64,000 bases of DNA from Lanius collurio (taxonomy: Eukaryota; Chordata; Aves; Passeriformes; Laniidae), in NCBI GenBank assembly GCA_020086605.1, contig JACBWW010000004.1:36195322-36259321 (forward strand), read 5' to 3'. A model generated the notes under the pieces. That model saw only the letters and a list, made by a program, of their open reading frames with translations. It was not told the DNA's origin and did not search any database. Below, piece after piece: positions 1 to 14,600 of the stretch; positions within the stretch are counted from its first letter, which is position 1, and the number at the start of each line of letters is the position of its first letter. The position numbers were made by a program, and so were the translations under genes.

Positions 1-28
1 TGAGATATTCAGGATTACCCCTTTTGAT
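1..28 (-). CDS. HSD17B12: HSD17B12 coding exon 8 (5' part, cut by window edge)
   Basis: The first 28 bases, read on the minus strand, complete the Arg codon from exon 7 and encode SKGVILNIS. This is the SDR strand that ends at the catalytic Ser; in human the motif continues as SSGSG, then the YSATK active site. The acceptor is tttcag at 29-34. The exon continues outside the window, so the catalytic Ser/Tyr/Lys cannot be checked here. Confidence 0.92.
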
Positions 29-3000
29 CTGAAAGGAAGCAAAGATATCATAAAATAAAGGAAACACCTTTCATGTTTCCAAAAATTAGAGCAAGCTTAG
101 AGAACACCCTTTAGAATGCAACTGAGATTACGATCTGTTTAAAAACCCCAACTGAATCCTGAATTGAAATTCACTTTACATACAGTTATAAGTATCCAAG
201 CAGCTGGTATGAAACAGGAACAACTCCAAGGTCAATACATCATGAGAATCAAAGCTGTATTTATAGATGCATATACATACATACATACATACACGCGGAG
301 CTACACTATGCAAAACCATTGAGTCCAGCTGGCACAAGTTCAAGAGGAGCTTCTAAGTCTTGGGATAGGATGGCAGAAATGGCAACACAGGCTTGTTGTA
401 TGATTTACACTTTGATAATTCATCTTCTAAATGTTAGTTCATGATGGATCTTCAAGATAGGAAGCATCTGAATCTACTGCTCAAATACAGGAGTGTTGTA
501 ATAAATATGGAAGATATTCAGTGGATGAACCCAGAAAATGAGAGTTGTTTTACAGCTGTATTACAGTAACACTGAAGGTATTCACCAATTGTTGCAGTGG
601 AACCCCCGGGCCCTCCCGGCCGGGTCCCTGCCATGTGACTCTGAGATAGTCGGTCTGTCTGATGTTCCAGCAGCCCGGGCTCTGATCTGGTTGGTTGTTT
701 ATCCCAGCTCCACCCCTGGTATCCCCTTTCCCCACTCTCTGTGGCAAAACCAACTGGACACAAAACCTCACCCTCTTACCCCGACCAATTCGTACCCAGG
801 TCGGGGCTCTGTCTCCCGAGACAGAGGGAATAAATGACTTAACATCATAAAGGAGGTTTGAGCTATATTTCTCTTCTCAACTTCTGCTTCTGGGGAGTAG
901 GTGTCAACTGGCACTGGCTTAAGTGGGGCTGCACAGTCAAGGAATATTTAGGCTGTTTGTAAATGGTTTAAGATATTCCAAGACATAAAGAGGCAAGCTC
1001 ACAACAGAAATTAAGCAGTGGACAAGCTATTCAACTACCAGAATCAATAGTATTTTGGTAAAGATACCAGAAATTAGCGACCACCTGCTCTGTCAAGCTG
1101 TTACAAAGCATGTGCAGGAAGGACAGGAAGGCTCCTGACCTCCCAATACAGACTGCTTTGGGCCATGTCTATTTCTGAGACAAGTTTTACCTACAAAACC
1201 AGACATAGTGCTAGGTAGAAAAAATAATTAATTTTAAAAGCTTCATGCAAATTAAGGCAATAACTCTGTTAGAAGGTGCTGCAAGACAGTCCAACATAGT
1301 GAAAGATACACCTTTGCTTCTTCTTACCCTGTTGGAAATTCAAACCAGTTTACCTGAACATAGTATGAGTATGCCATGCTCAGTGCAGTGAGAACCCTCA
1401 TGCAGGTAGACATCACACAGCTGAACTACTGCAGATTCACATGAGTTTCCATTGTATTTGTTCAACCAGGTATACCCTACAGCACTGCTGCAGCAATGAT
1501 TTAAAGTGACCATCTTAAAAACAAACAGTAATTTAAGTAAGTCTTCATTAAATATTAAAACAGTATAAATGCTTTGGAAATCATGATAACAGGTTCAGAC
1601 CAGCATGGCTTGAATAGAAGTGATACAATACATAGCCATAATATATGTGAAGTACATCTGTGACTAAGTTGCCATGAGGAATGAGATGGCAAATGTGACA
1701 GAAAATAGTAATTTCAGTTATTCAGGATTTCAAGCACCTTTGCCAAAGTTCAGTGTATTTTTCAGGAGTTCCCTGAAAGGCTCGGTTGGTGAAACAGAGT
1801 AGTAACGTGAATCAAAACACACAGCATGAAAAGCGTAAGACCACAAATTAATCACGAATTCTCAGGACAGCAAAAGGTTAACAGTGGAAGCTAGAAGTTT
1901 TTTGTATCAAGACACATAGTGATTGTGATATTTATTCATGAGCTCAATTGGAGATTAGCAGTGAAATGAGTATTTATGCAGTTTTTAAGATATTACCAGA
2001 TAGGAGAATATTATAAGGTACTTTTTCAAAAGCTCAGGCTGCTTTGAGAACAGACTGCAGAATGGCAGATGAAAAATCAATATTAACAGTGCATCAATAA
2101 CCAACAATGCATACTAAAGAAAAAATTATTAATTAATCGCAAACCTTGCAGGACTCTAAATCAACGGTCCCCTCCATGAAAAACCTGAATAAGGAGTTCT
2201 CATTTGTGCAGCAGTCACCAAAACCAGCCAAACAATAGGATGCTGGGAATGGCAGGGAGGGATCCTTCACCACCACCAAAATCTTGTATTACAGTCTACA
2301 AACCATCTTTATTCCTCCAAATACAGACCAGAAATATTAAGAACCTGATTATTTAAGGGAAGAGAAGGAAAAAAGTCTACCCTGATAAAACATAGTAGTT
2401 TAGTTATTTAATTAGTTATTTAAGAGACTATTTAAGAGCAGCCATGATAAGAGTATACAAACTAAGGAATAAAAAAGATCAAGACCTTGATTTATCCTCT
2501 CAGAATACAAAAGAAAAGTGACGTTTATTTAAATGAAAGACTGAAATTTAGATCAGATTAAAACAAGTGCTCTTCCCATATTCAGACTAGGGAGTACTTG
2601 CCACAAAACTTAACTGACGACAAAAGCTTAACAGGATTCAAAGAAGGTTAAGCATTGATATGGATAAACAAAAGCCTCACGCTTTTACAACAAACTGAAG
2701 CTTCAGAAGAGAGGCTGACATTCAGGCTGCAAGCACAGGGCTCACAGTGTCTAGCTACACTGCAACTTGGTAGCATGAGTCGTGACCACCACCTAGATGG
2801 ACTCAATTAATGGTTTGACCCAGTGAAGAAAACCCTCTTGGAAACACAAAACATTAATAGCAGCCCCTTGCAGAGGCTCTGTGTATTGGTCTCTTTGAAG
2901 CAGTCAGTGCCACTGGGGGTTTCGTGGTTTGTATTTTCACAATTTGAAGAAAACAGTCCTAGCCTTAAAAGCCTGTAACTTAAAGCCTCCCAATAAAATG

Positions 3001-6000
3001 AAATTGAGAAGCATGTGTGTAGGGGGAACACTTTCAATTACTCCAATTACAATTTTGCTTCTTAGAGGAATTGCAGAAGGAATGTTTTTAGGAAGGTATC
3101 TGAAGAATTACTCAAGCATCAGTGTGGTAGAAAGAAATTTTGGCTCCATCTAATTCAACTGTGCTATTAATGAAAAACAAATAAACAAACAAAAGTTGGT
3201 GAAGATGAAGAGAGCCATGCCCACACCCTCACACCTCCCTGTCATTCTACCTTAAGTGGTCCAGCACCAGGGAGGCTATATTTAGCCATCTCCCTGTTGC
3301 TGTGGCAACCAGCGCCTGCTCCAGCTGCATGCCAAGTGGAAAGAGCAAGCTTCTTCTGTAATGTAATTATGCACTTGCTACTTCCCTGGCAATAAATACC
3401 ATAGTTTGGTATTTGTCTAGCAACAGCCAACTGATTTTTGGTGGTGGCTTTTTTTGTTCCTGGAGACATCAAGCCTTGATTTTCAGCTCTACAAGTTTCC
3501 CACCTCAGACAGTAGCCTGAGTATTTACACAGGAACTGCTCATTTAAGTGTAATAGGAGGCTTCAGATAATAAATTGTCACTTTAAGTGTTCAAAGCACA
3601 GGAGAGAAGCCACAGCAGAGAATCTAAATGCCATTACCAGAAGTGGCATTCATCTAATGCTGCTGTGTTTATTATAAATAAAAAAGTAAAAGGCACACCA
3701 AGATGTAGTTTTATTTTCTCTTATCAGACCTGGATGCAAAGCATGCAATGTATGCTCTATTTTTGTACTTATCTTGCAATATATTGCCATAAAACCAACA
3801 TTCAAATACACAAAAGTACGCACTAGAGCGAGCTGCAAGATGCTCTCACATGCTACGTCACATCTATCTACTCAACATGCTCTCCTCCTTGAACAAGGGA
3901 GGAATGACAATGAGATTCTTGGTCTAGACTTATTCTTAGAGCCTGGAGCCCTTTTTCTAGCCTGTGGTCCCATGTGAGAAATACATGGTTGACCTAAAGA
4001 GCAGCTGAGTCCAGCTCCAGTTCATTCATGCCCTTGGATTAGCTGGACATCTATGTCCTCCTGCAGTTACAGACTCCTAGCAGTGTTAATGGCCTGTGAG
4101 CTATGACTGTGCAAGAGTTGGCAGCTTCAGACATTGCTTCTATGCACTGAAAACCCAACCAACTTCACAAAAATAAGACAGAAAAAGGAAGCTTTTTCAG
4201 ATGATTTTCCCTGGGACAGAAACCAAGGCCATCGTCCACATGGAGCAGTCTTTTAAAGTGGTTCCTTATATACATTAAAAAGTTCAAGATGTATACTTTA
4301 TTTTTTTTTAACCACTATTAACCTTTTCTTTCCAGGCTTCTTGAACATTTATCCTTGGAATCCTTGAGGTAGTCATGCAGTTAGAGAAGTAAGAGGAGAG
4401 ATGACATGTGTTCAAGGGCAGTCAAAACCACAAGTCAGCAGGATCCTGGTTTGCTGCTTTTCATTCAGATCATCTTACCCAGGTGGGTATGTAACAGAAA
4501 AACATACACAGGATATTCTGTAAGTGGAGTATACAACATTCTATCCTCAGAAGCTGAAGAGATTACTCTGCCAGATGGATAGCTACAGTATTTCTATAAA
4601 CAAGTAAGAAACTGAGGCAAGAAACTGTTGAAGAGTTTTTAAGTTCCAAAACCTAACAATGAAACAACATTAAATCCCTTGAAAACCTTAATGGTTTTGG
4701 TCATGGTGGCACCTTCAGAGGGCAGTGGTTTAACAAAAAACAAGTCCCTTTATCTATCACTAATAGTACAAAGACAAGGAGTAGCTTCTGACTTACAAGC
4801 CCTGAGTATTGATAACAACTGTACTATAATCCCCACCCTCTACTTCAGCTTCATTGGGAAATACTACACTCCTGCCCCAAAGCTCAGTCTTGGGTCTTTA
4901 TTTGTAATTCACATCTCTTTACATGAAATAAACTTATTCCTGTCTCCTGGCTGCTTAAGTCTTAGCTCACCATTACCCTGATGTGCTAAAAACTGACTCC
5001 CATACTGACCACTAGCTCTGACAGTTTGTACCCAGGAAGAAGCTTTGTTTCAAAAGTGAAACATCTGCTGTGCATCTGTGCAACACTTGAATAACTAATT
5101 CTGGTCTGCAATGAAGACTCCCAGACAGTGGGATGACACAAAATATACCCATATTTTTTCATCATCTTCACCAGATTTGGAGGCTTGCCTCATATACGGA
5201 CTCCTCCTGCTGTATTTGTTTGCATGGTTCTACAGAGTTTTCCCCAGTATTGTGAGCATGCCTCAAGCCTGATCCAGGGCAGCCCCCAGCAAAGGCAGGG
5301 TTAGCACCCCAACAGAGATGGCAAACAGCCAGGACAGCCAACATCAGCTGGAAAACAGCCTGGGGGGACTAAACAGAAATCGTGAACCTTTTGGTTTCAC
5401 CTGGGAGCTAGCTGGGAAGTCAGTACACGTCTTCCCTGTCGACAGTGGTGTGTTATTCTAAAGAGCTAGTCTCCAGTTCTGCTTTTCCAAATGATCACAG
5501 CCTTTCCTCAATATACCTCCTACTGTATAATGAGAACATATTCTTTGCATCCATTTTACTTACAATGACTTAGAGAAATAGCCTTAAGAAGGTTATTCCC
5601 AGGAACTGTAACCACCCCCTCAGAATAGCAGGTTGTTGAGTTAGTGCTGATGAGTCAGACGGGCTTTTTAATTCTGTTCTAAAAGGAATCACCACAACAG
5701 TGGAGAAGGGAGAGGAAAAATAAAAAGGGAATCGAGTGGAAAAGGCTTCCACCGTCTGATGATTCATGCACCATCAGCGTGACTCACCCAGCATTACTCT
5801 GCCATTAAAACATGGAGACTAGGCTGATTAGTCACAGTAATGAATTTTTCAAGAAAGGATTCTCCCCTATAAATAATGATGACTTTGTCTGGATAGTGTT
5901 AGTGTGACTCACCTTTCCAGCATGCCGGGCAGCACCAATCGTGTCATCTGCAAAAGGAAAACATTCGTGATGGCTGAGAATGCAGACACCAGACAGCCAG

Positions 6001-9000
6001 AGACCGAGGGAAGCCTCCCTTCCTCCCAGAAGCAGCTGCCACCCCCTCCACCCCAAGCACGGCTCAGGGAAGCAGAGACCATACTTTGCGTAGGCAGTTT
6101 ATTTTTATTCTACCTGGATAACTTGGCTCTGTCAAGTAGTGTGTGCACTGAATCTGGTGAACCCACCCAGCTAGTAGCACAAGAGTAAATAAAACAAATG
6201 TCTCCACCACTCTGCAGCATCTGTGGCCTCTAAAGAACATTAAAACACCAGAGTACTACAGTACACGTACCATCCTTCTCTCTCCACAAGAAACACCTGT
6301 CTTCCTCAAGACTGACTAAATTTACCACCTCTGCCAAGACTCAAAACATTATCCAAAACAGTCTAGCTATGCTTACTGAACTGCTGATTTTAAAACAAAA
6401 ATTAATTATGGAGCAGCAAGAGCACTGACAGAACTAGCAAATGTAAGTTTCCTACATTATGTTACCTAAGGAAAATACATAAGACTCCAAAATATTTTTG
6501 GCTGATTACACAGATGTTTTCACACTGAAAAAACTACACCCCCTGGAGAAAAGTCACCTGGCAAACCTCCTCACTGCTCTGGAAACTCCTGCCTTCATTA
6601 TGACTCTGAGCAATCCTTCTACAAGCTGGCTGAAGGATTCTCCAGAGCAGTAATCCTAAAACAAGCTTCCAGTTGCAGAGAGAACATCTCTGACAAGGGG
6701 AACAAATTAAGCATTGATCCAAACTTGGACAAAATTTTGATTAGTGTAAAATATTTAATTTTCCCACTACTAATTACTACCATTGTAAAATACAGTTTAA
6801 ATCCAAAACTTCTGCCTTCATGAAATAACATCAAAATTCTGCTTGTGCCAAATTCTGCCCTGCCCCAACTAATCCTATGAATAACTGACACCAAAGACAG
6901 ATCAGACAAGAAACATAAACTGCTACCACTTTTGACATCTGAAAGGTATTCCCACAAAGTTTTTAAGAACACAAGGGGGTGAGTAATAAAATACTAAAAC
7001 CAGCACACACCAAAATGTAATGATACTCCCACTGATCCCAAATTACCTTGATAGCTTAAAATAAAACATTGAATATTTGAATAGTATGGAGAAGAAAAAC
7101 ACACATACAAAGTAAGTCCGCATATATAGGCATACAAAACACCTGTAAGCACTTTCATTACAAGACAACAAATCTTATTGTAGGAAGCTACTCATTTTAT
7201 TATCACCACTGCATTAGCCCTTACATATGACTCAGGCTGGGTTAGAGGTTGTTTGTTTGTTTGTTTTTATTTTTGAATTGTAAAACATACCCTTTCAGGA
7301 ACAAAGGAGAAAAAACAGAAAAGGAAATTATCTCAGTTGATTGCAGCTGACACACAAAGCAAATGGCAGAGAAGGGCTGTGTTTCACATTTTATTGGCAT
7401 TTCTCCCTTAGAATAGATTCTGCCATCAGCCACACTGCATGACAGTTTCGATAAGGGACTGTACAGGCAGGAGTTGAACAGGCCTTCCTTTCATGAAGTC
7501 AGCTGTTGACACACTTTGCTGTCAGCACTGCCCCAGAAGTCAAACTAAGTATTCAGAGCTGATAAGCATCAACAAGCTAAACAGATCTGATGCAGCTTCA
7601 AAAAACCCTCTAGCATTAAGTTTAAGCATACATGAGCTTTTTCATACACTAATGCTTCAAAGGAGATGTAGAAACAACTATTTATTTTAATCTTAAAGAA
7701 TGATTTGGGCTGATTTTGAGATTAGTTCAAGACTGGAAGATCTTTTCTCTGAAGCAAGTTTTATGACCTCTTCCACAGATCCCTTGGCAAAAAGCAACAT
7801 ACTGTTTCTTCCCTCTCAGGGCAGTGTAATGCTACATAACATCTCCACAGATTGGCACATGGATGTGGACTGGAATTGCCTTCCCTTAGGCAACCCATAA
7901 ATGACTGAAAAACCAGTACACAATTTCCCACTGAAGTGTCGAGGGGACCCCACGTTTGAAACTTTGTCATAAATCCACACAATTGCATTCATGGTCTAAA
8001 TCAAAACTGTGACCCACCAAGCAACTCTAACAGTTTATCACAAACCTGCTGGCTACTATTGATATCCAAATGAGAGCACAGAAAAATATGCTACAATAAT
8101 TGGTGGACTTAGATGAAATAAAAACCTATGAAGCCACTGACAGCTGAAATACAGCAATAGGTACACAATTTAGGTTGAAATTGAGAAGTCCCTCACCACC
8201 AACTGTGTTAAATGGTTTGTTTCTGAAGTTCAGCTGGACAAGCAATCAATTTTTTTCCCCTCCACAGAAAGATACTGATGGCAAAACCGGATTTCATACC
8301 CAACATCACTTTCATTTGTTTTACTAAAATTTCTATTTTAAGGGAATTTCAAAATTCTGTAAAATAGGGCAAAAATTTCTATCAGTATATTTACACATCG
8401 TGATGTGTGGAAAAAAAGGTATCTATGAATATTAAATATCTTGATGTAAAAATACCATTATTTTAAAAGAGCAGGATAACAGAAGGCAGCTCTCTGAGTC
8501 AGTCTCACCTGACCCAGCCAAGTGCACACTCAAAGAGCACTATTGGAAAAATGCTGGCAGAGTATTCTGCAGCCATACTCAGGTCTGGCAGTTTTATACA
8601 CTATACTCAAATGTAAAATATTTTGAGCATTAATTCAAATAAGACAGTTAATAGCAGAAAAGTAGTTTTACTACTAATAATGGTGTCAGTGGTGTCCACA
8701 TGGGCTTGCACTGTATGATCCTTATCCAAAACAGCCAGTCTGGTTAACATTTGTCTTCAATATCTGTAATCTCAGACATGCCATTATGGAAAAGGCAGTT
8801 AAAAATCAAAACATCTAGAACTGAGTAAGTATCTCCCAGATAAAGAACCCACATTTTAGCTAGGTCTTGTTTAGAGATAGTCTGTTCTGTAATGGTGTGT
8901 ATTTCTTAAATGGCAAAGCATTTCAAGTCAGTCTCTAGGAATCTGCATGTAGGATGTCAGAGGACTTCACAGCACTGTTTGTTTCTCTGCAGGCAATCTA

Positions 9001-11613
9001 ATACAGGCAGAAGGAAGTGTCAGGAAGCCTAAAGGAGAGGTTGGGAACTACCCTAAGAAGAGTGCCTTCTGTTGGGGGTTACTTCACATGGTTAGGTTTC
9101 CTTCACATAACCTTTTCTCTGAAGGAATACTACTTTCCACAGAAATAGGAGTGCTACAGTAGAAAATGTGAATGTTCCCAAGACTCTGAAGAGTCAGGTA
9201 ATTCCAGACAAGTAGTTAGGCTATGTGAAAACTGCCAGCTCATCCAAAACAAAATGGTTTTCTTTCTGAAAATTTGCATTAGAGCAGAGTAAGCATGTGC
9301 ATCTTGAGAAATTTGTTTAGGACAGACTACTCAGCATCAGAGGTTGTTAATTACTGATATTTTATACAGTCTGGCATAAAGTTACATTTAGCACACAACC
9401 ATGAAGAGTGGTTGTTGCACTCTATTTTTTTTGTTTCTAATTATTTCACATACACACATAATGCTACCATAGCGTTTAGGGTATAGTTCCTTTGATTTGG
9501 AAGGCTGCCTTGTTTTTAACTCAACTTCTTTCATACCTAACCATCTAGGTCTCAAGTTCCAGGATGCTCAGGGCAAATGACTAACTTAAGGTAGAGACTG
9601 ATTACAGACCATTTCAATAATCTTTTATAGGCAGCTATCATTTCTTGATGTCTTTTAACCTGCAACTGTATTTATAACATTCCTGGCAAGCACTGGTTGC
9701 ATTGTCCAGTCTTTCTCACCAAACTGTTCTCTATCTCCTAGTTCTGGAAAAAGTAACTCCACTTTGAGCCTAACAAAGCAAAGATTCCTACTTGTAAATA
9801 GAAGAATGCACGGACTTAGGGCTAGATTTATGTTCTAAAGCAGGCACTACAATTAAAAGCTGCTATTAGAGGACTAACAAATATTTGGAAGTTATAACCA
9901 TGGATTTCCAGTGACTTTTCTTAAGAAGAAAACCTCCCATTCTTAGTTACCACTGCATTGTAGTCTTTTCTCAATCTGATCCAAGCAATAGCTCAGAAGC
10001 AGAGTTTTTTAAAAAACTAGTAATAATAATATGTAAAATGTTGAGTATCTTTCAAGTGATGTTCAGACTACTTAAAATATAGCAGGAGGTATATATTCAA
10101 AGTCATCCTTCAGACCTTATGGGCCCCACAACTGTTATACAAAGCCAGAAATCTAATACCACAGTTGTATATTTAGAGACAAATCATTCTATGCTATGAT
10201 GTTATGACTGCAAGTCATTCTTTCCACTTTGAAAGGTAGAATGACCTGTAACTAGGGCTATACAAATACAACAAAGGGTGAGGCTAGAGAACTTGGATAA
10301 GTTTGCTACTGTGTTATGCAGCTAAGAAACTTTCCTCATTCACAAATCTGGGGTGAAATTTCAACAACTCAGAGCAACATAACTTTTAAAAGATCAGGAA
10401 TTCCCTGTGGTACACCCACTCATGTACAAAACCATCATTGCTCCCATAAGACAGCTCAGAGTGCCTCGGCAGAGGATTCACACAAGTTCACAAATGCAGT
10501 AGCTGTTTAACAAAGTTAACTGGCACCCTCGCCTGCAGACCATACACTGAAAAACTAAGGAACTGTTCTCATGCACTGCGAGTTAAATTGATTGTGAGGC
10601 CTATTCTCAGCATCTACAACGATTTTTTTAATGTGTTTCTCTTGAAAGAATAACTTCTTAATGCAGCTTGTACCCCAAGCCAAACAAGAATGATTTATAT
10701 CTGTAAAAACTAGCAAGTAAACCTGATGTCAACTCAACTCACACAGTAACCCGTGTGGCCATGTCAGGCACTCAAGACCTACAAAGGGAACTATGAAAGT
10801 AACAAGCCCTGTTCGTTTTCAGTGACTTTCCTCTGAGCAATGGTTTTAGAACAGAAAGTTCTCCCTATTTAAGCCACAAACTTTTGGAGTCAAGTTAAAA
10901 ATGGAAAGCTCTCAAAATAAGCATATTTCTGCTCTTGCCCTTTACACAGGACAAAGATTGCTCAAATAATAAGGCTGAATGTTCTCTTTTCAAGAGGTGA
11001 AATACGTGTTTGTATCAACTCCAAATCTACAGAAAGCCAAAGAACTCTAGGATTTCCTGAATTCCCCCAAGTTACTTGTACTTTGAAGAAAAATCCCCTG
11101 TGCTTCTGACTATTGCTTAAAAATATTTACCACAGCTACATTTCCCTTGGTCCAGAGCTTTCTGTGTATCACACTCTCAGGTTCAAAGTCAGCAAGGTGG
11201 GAAACCACAGCATTGAATTTCTCCCTCTGGACCATCTGAATGATATTCATGACCACCTTCACAGAACACTTACTCCTCTTCCAAGCATTGGCAACTGTCC
11301 CTCTCTGTTTTCTACTTGTATTATGTACTTGGCTAAATCATCAACCCCTCTTTGATTATGACTTTGAATATAAAGAAACCTCTTGACTAGAGTGGAATAC
11401 ACACAGAGAGCGTGATCTCTTCTCCCAAGTCGGTGTTGCCACTGTCCTCAGAATTATGTTCCACTTACTGTGACCCTTTCCACAGCAAATACAAAAATTT
11501 ACGTAGGATTCTAGCAGGTGACAAACAGCTACCACCTGATTTCTGGTAAGGTACCTTTTCAGATGTGGTATTAGACTGCACTAGCCTGTCTGAACACACA
11601 CTGGAGAAAGGCG

Positions 11614-11653
<40 letters not shown>

Positions 11654-14600
11654 TAATTTTCAACTGTCTTTTCAGGATTACACCTCCCCAGGATTTTCTT
11701 CTTTCTACATCCAGGTCCACAAAAGAGTATTTTCCCCTCTTTCTCAAATACACTAACTTCTGCTCCTTCTTACAATTTTATATTGGTTTTTGGTTCTGTT
11801 GTTGCTTTCTTTCCTAAACTCACAGTTTCAGACTTTGTAGTAGTTATGCCCATGTCCTACCCAGGATTCACAACTGCTGTAATTCACCTCTCACTCCTCC
11901 CCCATTAGGAGGGCAGCTGACACCAGATCTCGCAGTTCAATATGATGCATTTATGTATTCTGAACTCTTGAGAAAATTAAAAGCGTCTCAAATGTGAGGA
12001 CAAAAACCCTTGATCTTCTAAGGCCTATTAGGCTTTTGTATTGACACTGAGTATAAAACATGAGTAAAGTCATCAACATGAAGACTACCACAGACACAAC
12101 GGATTTACACACACATAATTTACTCTCCCCCTTCCTCTGCTAATGCCAATATCCAAGCAAAGCCTGGCCTACAAGCCAAAAATTTACATCCCCCACAATA
12201 TAATAGCCTGCAAACCAATTCAGATCCTTGTTTAATCAGCCGCTAAGCCAGCACTCCCTCAACTACTTAGTCCTGCTCATTTTTCAAGAGAACACAAGTT
12301 TATGCCTCACTCCCAATGCAATTAGCATATCGTGATGCTGCAGAAGAAATAACAAACTTGCAGTTCCTTCCATACCAAGTAACTCTTAGAGCTTTCAAAG
12401 GAGAAACAAGGCTCCCTGAAGTATTTGAAGCTATTCTCTGTGCTCATTACCTACCCACTTTTTCCAATGGACAGCAATCCTAACACCCTTGGCTTTGAGG
12501 ACTTTAAGCCAATAGCCAAGTCAAGTTTGTTTTCCCAAGTGAAACTAAAGGCTGTAGAATACAAAGACTAATTGGCTCATGGACATGAAGTTAATACAAA
12601 GGAACTATGATTAGAACTATATAGAACAAATCTAATTTTGATTTATCAACATTTGCTGGTTAATGAAAAAACCCAGAGATTTTGTCCTGATATTTCACTT
12701 AATGACACTAATATCTGTGTCTCAAAATGCAACAAGATATCCAAAGTTACAAGACAAACCCTCATTACCTGAATTGCTACCAACAATCATTAAAGTTCTG
12801 CTATTTAAATCCCTCCAGAAGCTTGAGATGAGGTTATGACAAGAACCATGAAATTAAACATATTACCTCATCTTCTTCCTCATTTATTTGTCAGTTCAAT
12901 CCTTGCCTATGACTATATTAAGTCTCAAGCTATCCTGAGAAAATACTACAAATGAAAGATCTTCATTCTATTTATAGCATCAAGACGCATAACAGTTCTT
13001 TATTTGCATGTTATATGAAGACCAGAGTAACTCCTGCACTGCACATCACCATAGAAGTGTGATATTGCTTAGACTACTTAAGACACATCTACTGTGGTTG
13101 GGGGACAGGGTGCTATTTTGTCAATTTTTAAAACCAGTATTTTAAAAGACATGAGATTTCCAACATGTTTTAAGCAGTTTTATGTGGCTTATCTTCAGTG
13201 ATGTACAGGGTGCTCTGAAGATACCTCACAGTAATCAACACTTCATGCCAGACTGAGGGAACCCCAAAATTGCATGACGGCGTGGTTCATGGGTGATCTA
13301 ACCCAACAGTGCTCTAAGGACATGATGGGGGCTGGCAGCATAGAATAGGATTTGGGAAAGACACATTTTAAAAGCTCTGACAGGAAACAAGTTCTCAAAC
13401 ATGTGCCAAATTTCCACAGTATTAGATACTTTCCAGTTGGGAAAAATACTAAACAGTGGGACCAACTAGGCTGAAAATTTGTCCTGTGAGGTGAAGATGT
13501 AGTCTTATCTCTCAGTGCGCCCCTTCTTACACACTGCATATTCCCTAGGAAATCCAATGAGCTGACCAATGAAAAAAAATATCAAAAAGTTAAGGGTTAA
13601 AAATTATGCTTCAAAATTGCCTATACCTGTGGCAACAAAACAGACTTCAACATTTCTGCAGAATCAATCTGTGCTAATTATCTTGACTTTCCACCTTCAA
13701 GTCTAAAGAGTGTTTCAGCCAGATCTGGAGTTACTTCAAGAGTTGTGCTGTCCAACAGGGGCTGCTGATGGCACGTGGTGCAGAATACTGAGAGGACAGG
13801 GGATATCGTCATCTTTTAGGCACGGAGAAAGTTTGGTCCAAAAGGCAAGGAACTGGATGCCAGTGCTCTAGAACATTACAGGTTATAAGACACCTCTGAC
13901 AAGGATCTGGAGATACTGTGGGCAAAGCCTGAAGGGGTAGTAGCAAAACGTACTCTGCCTCTCCTGTGCTTTCACATTTCAGCAGACCTTCAGGTCCTTG
14001 TTAAGAACTTTGTGCTCTCTTCCATCACAAACATCATGTTTTTAGTCACACAAGAAGAGAGAATATTTCTATTACTGTTTCTGAAAAACACACAGACATA
14101 TATATGTCTAAGAGATAGTACCAACCTCAAAAACAGAACTAAATATTCATGGGATTACAACCTAAAAATCTAACCGAAAAGATATACAGACTTTTCCTAA
14201 AATTATTTTTTTTCATAGCATGATTCTCTAGTTCTACGGGTTCTCCTGAGAAAGTGTCTTACAGATGGCACACACTTCTAATGTGCTCTTCTCCCCAAAA
14301 CAGTAAGCATCTGGTGTGCCTACTGTTTAATTACACAACACGCTGGTGCAGGAGAAAACATTTTCAAGCTTGAAATCCTATGCTCGAACTCTGATTAAAT
14401 CCAGTAGCAAGAGTTGTTCACAGTCAAGACGAAAGTCTTCAAACAGAAGGAAAAACACTATTAACACACAGCAAGCAGATCTTCAGTAAGTTGCTACATG
14501 TGCAAACATGGCCATTTTAGAATGTGAAGAAGTTGAAAAGATGCAAATTTTACAAGAAGGTGTATGACAATTTTGTTAAATTGTTGATGAACACTGACAC

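Larger units (their letters stand above)
29..5912 (-). other. HSD17B12: HSD17B12 intron 7
   Basis: AT-rich intron between exons 7 and 8. It contains an (ATAC)n microsatellite near 273-292, a GC-rich LTR-like patch with two hairpins at about 540-840, an RFX-type X-box beside a MEF2-like site (3276-3309), and a set of AP-1 heptamers close to exon 7. No other coding exon or RNA gene was recognised; the ORFs here are short and unrelated to known proteins. Confidence 0.9.

Noticed and set aside
11565..11756. ORFs encoding Arg-Glu or Ser-Leu repeats
   Set aside because: Translation of the (GA)18 microsatellite.
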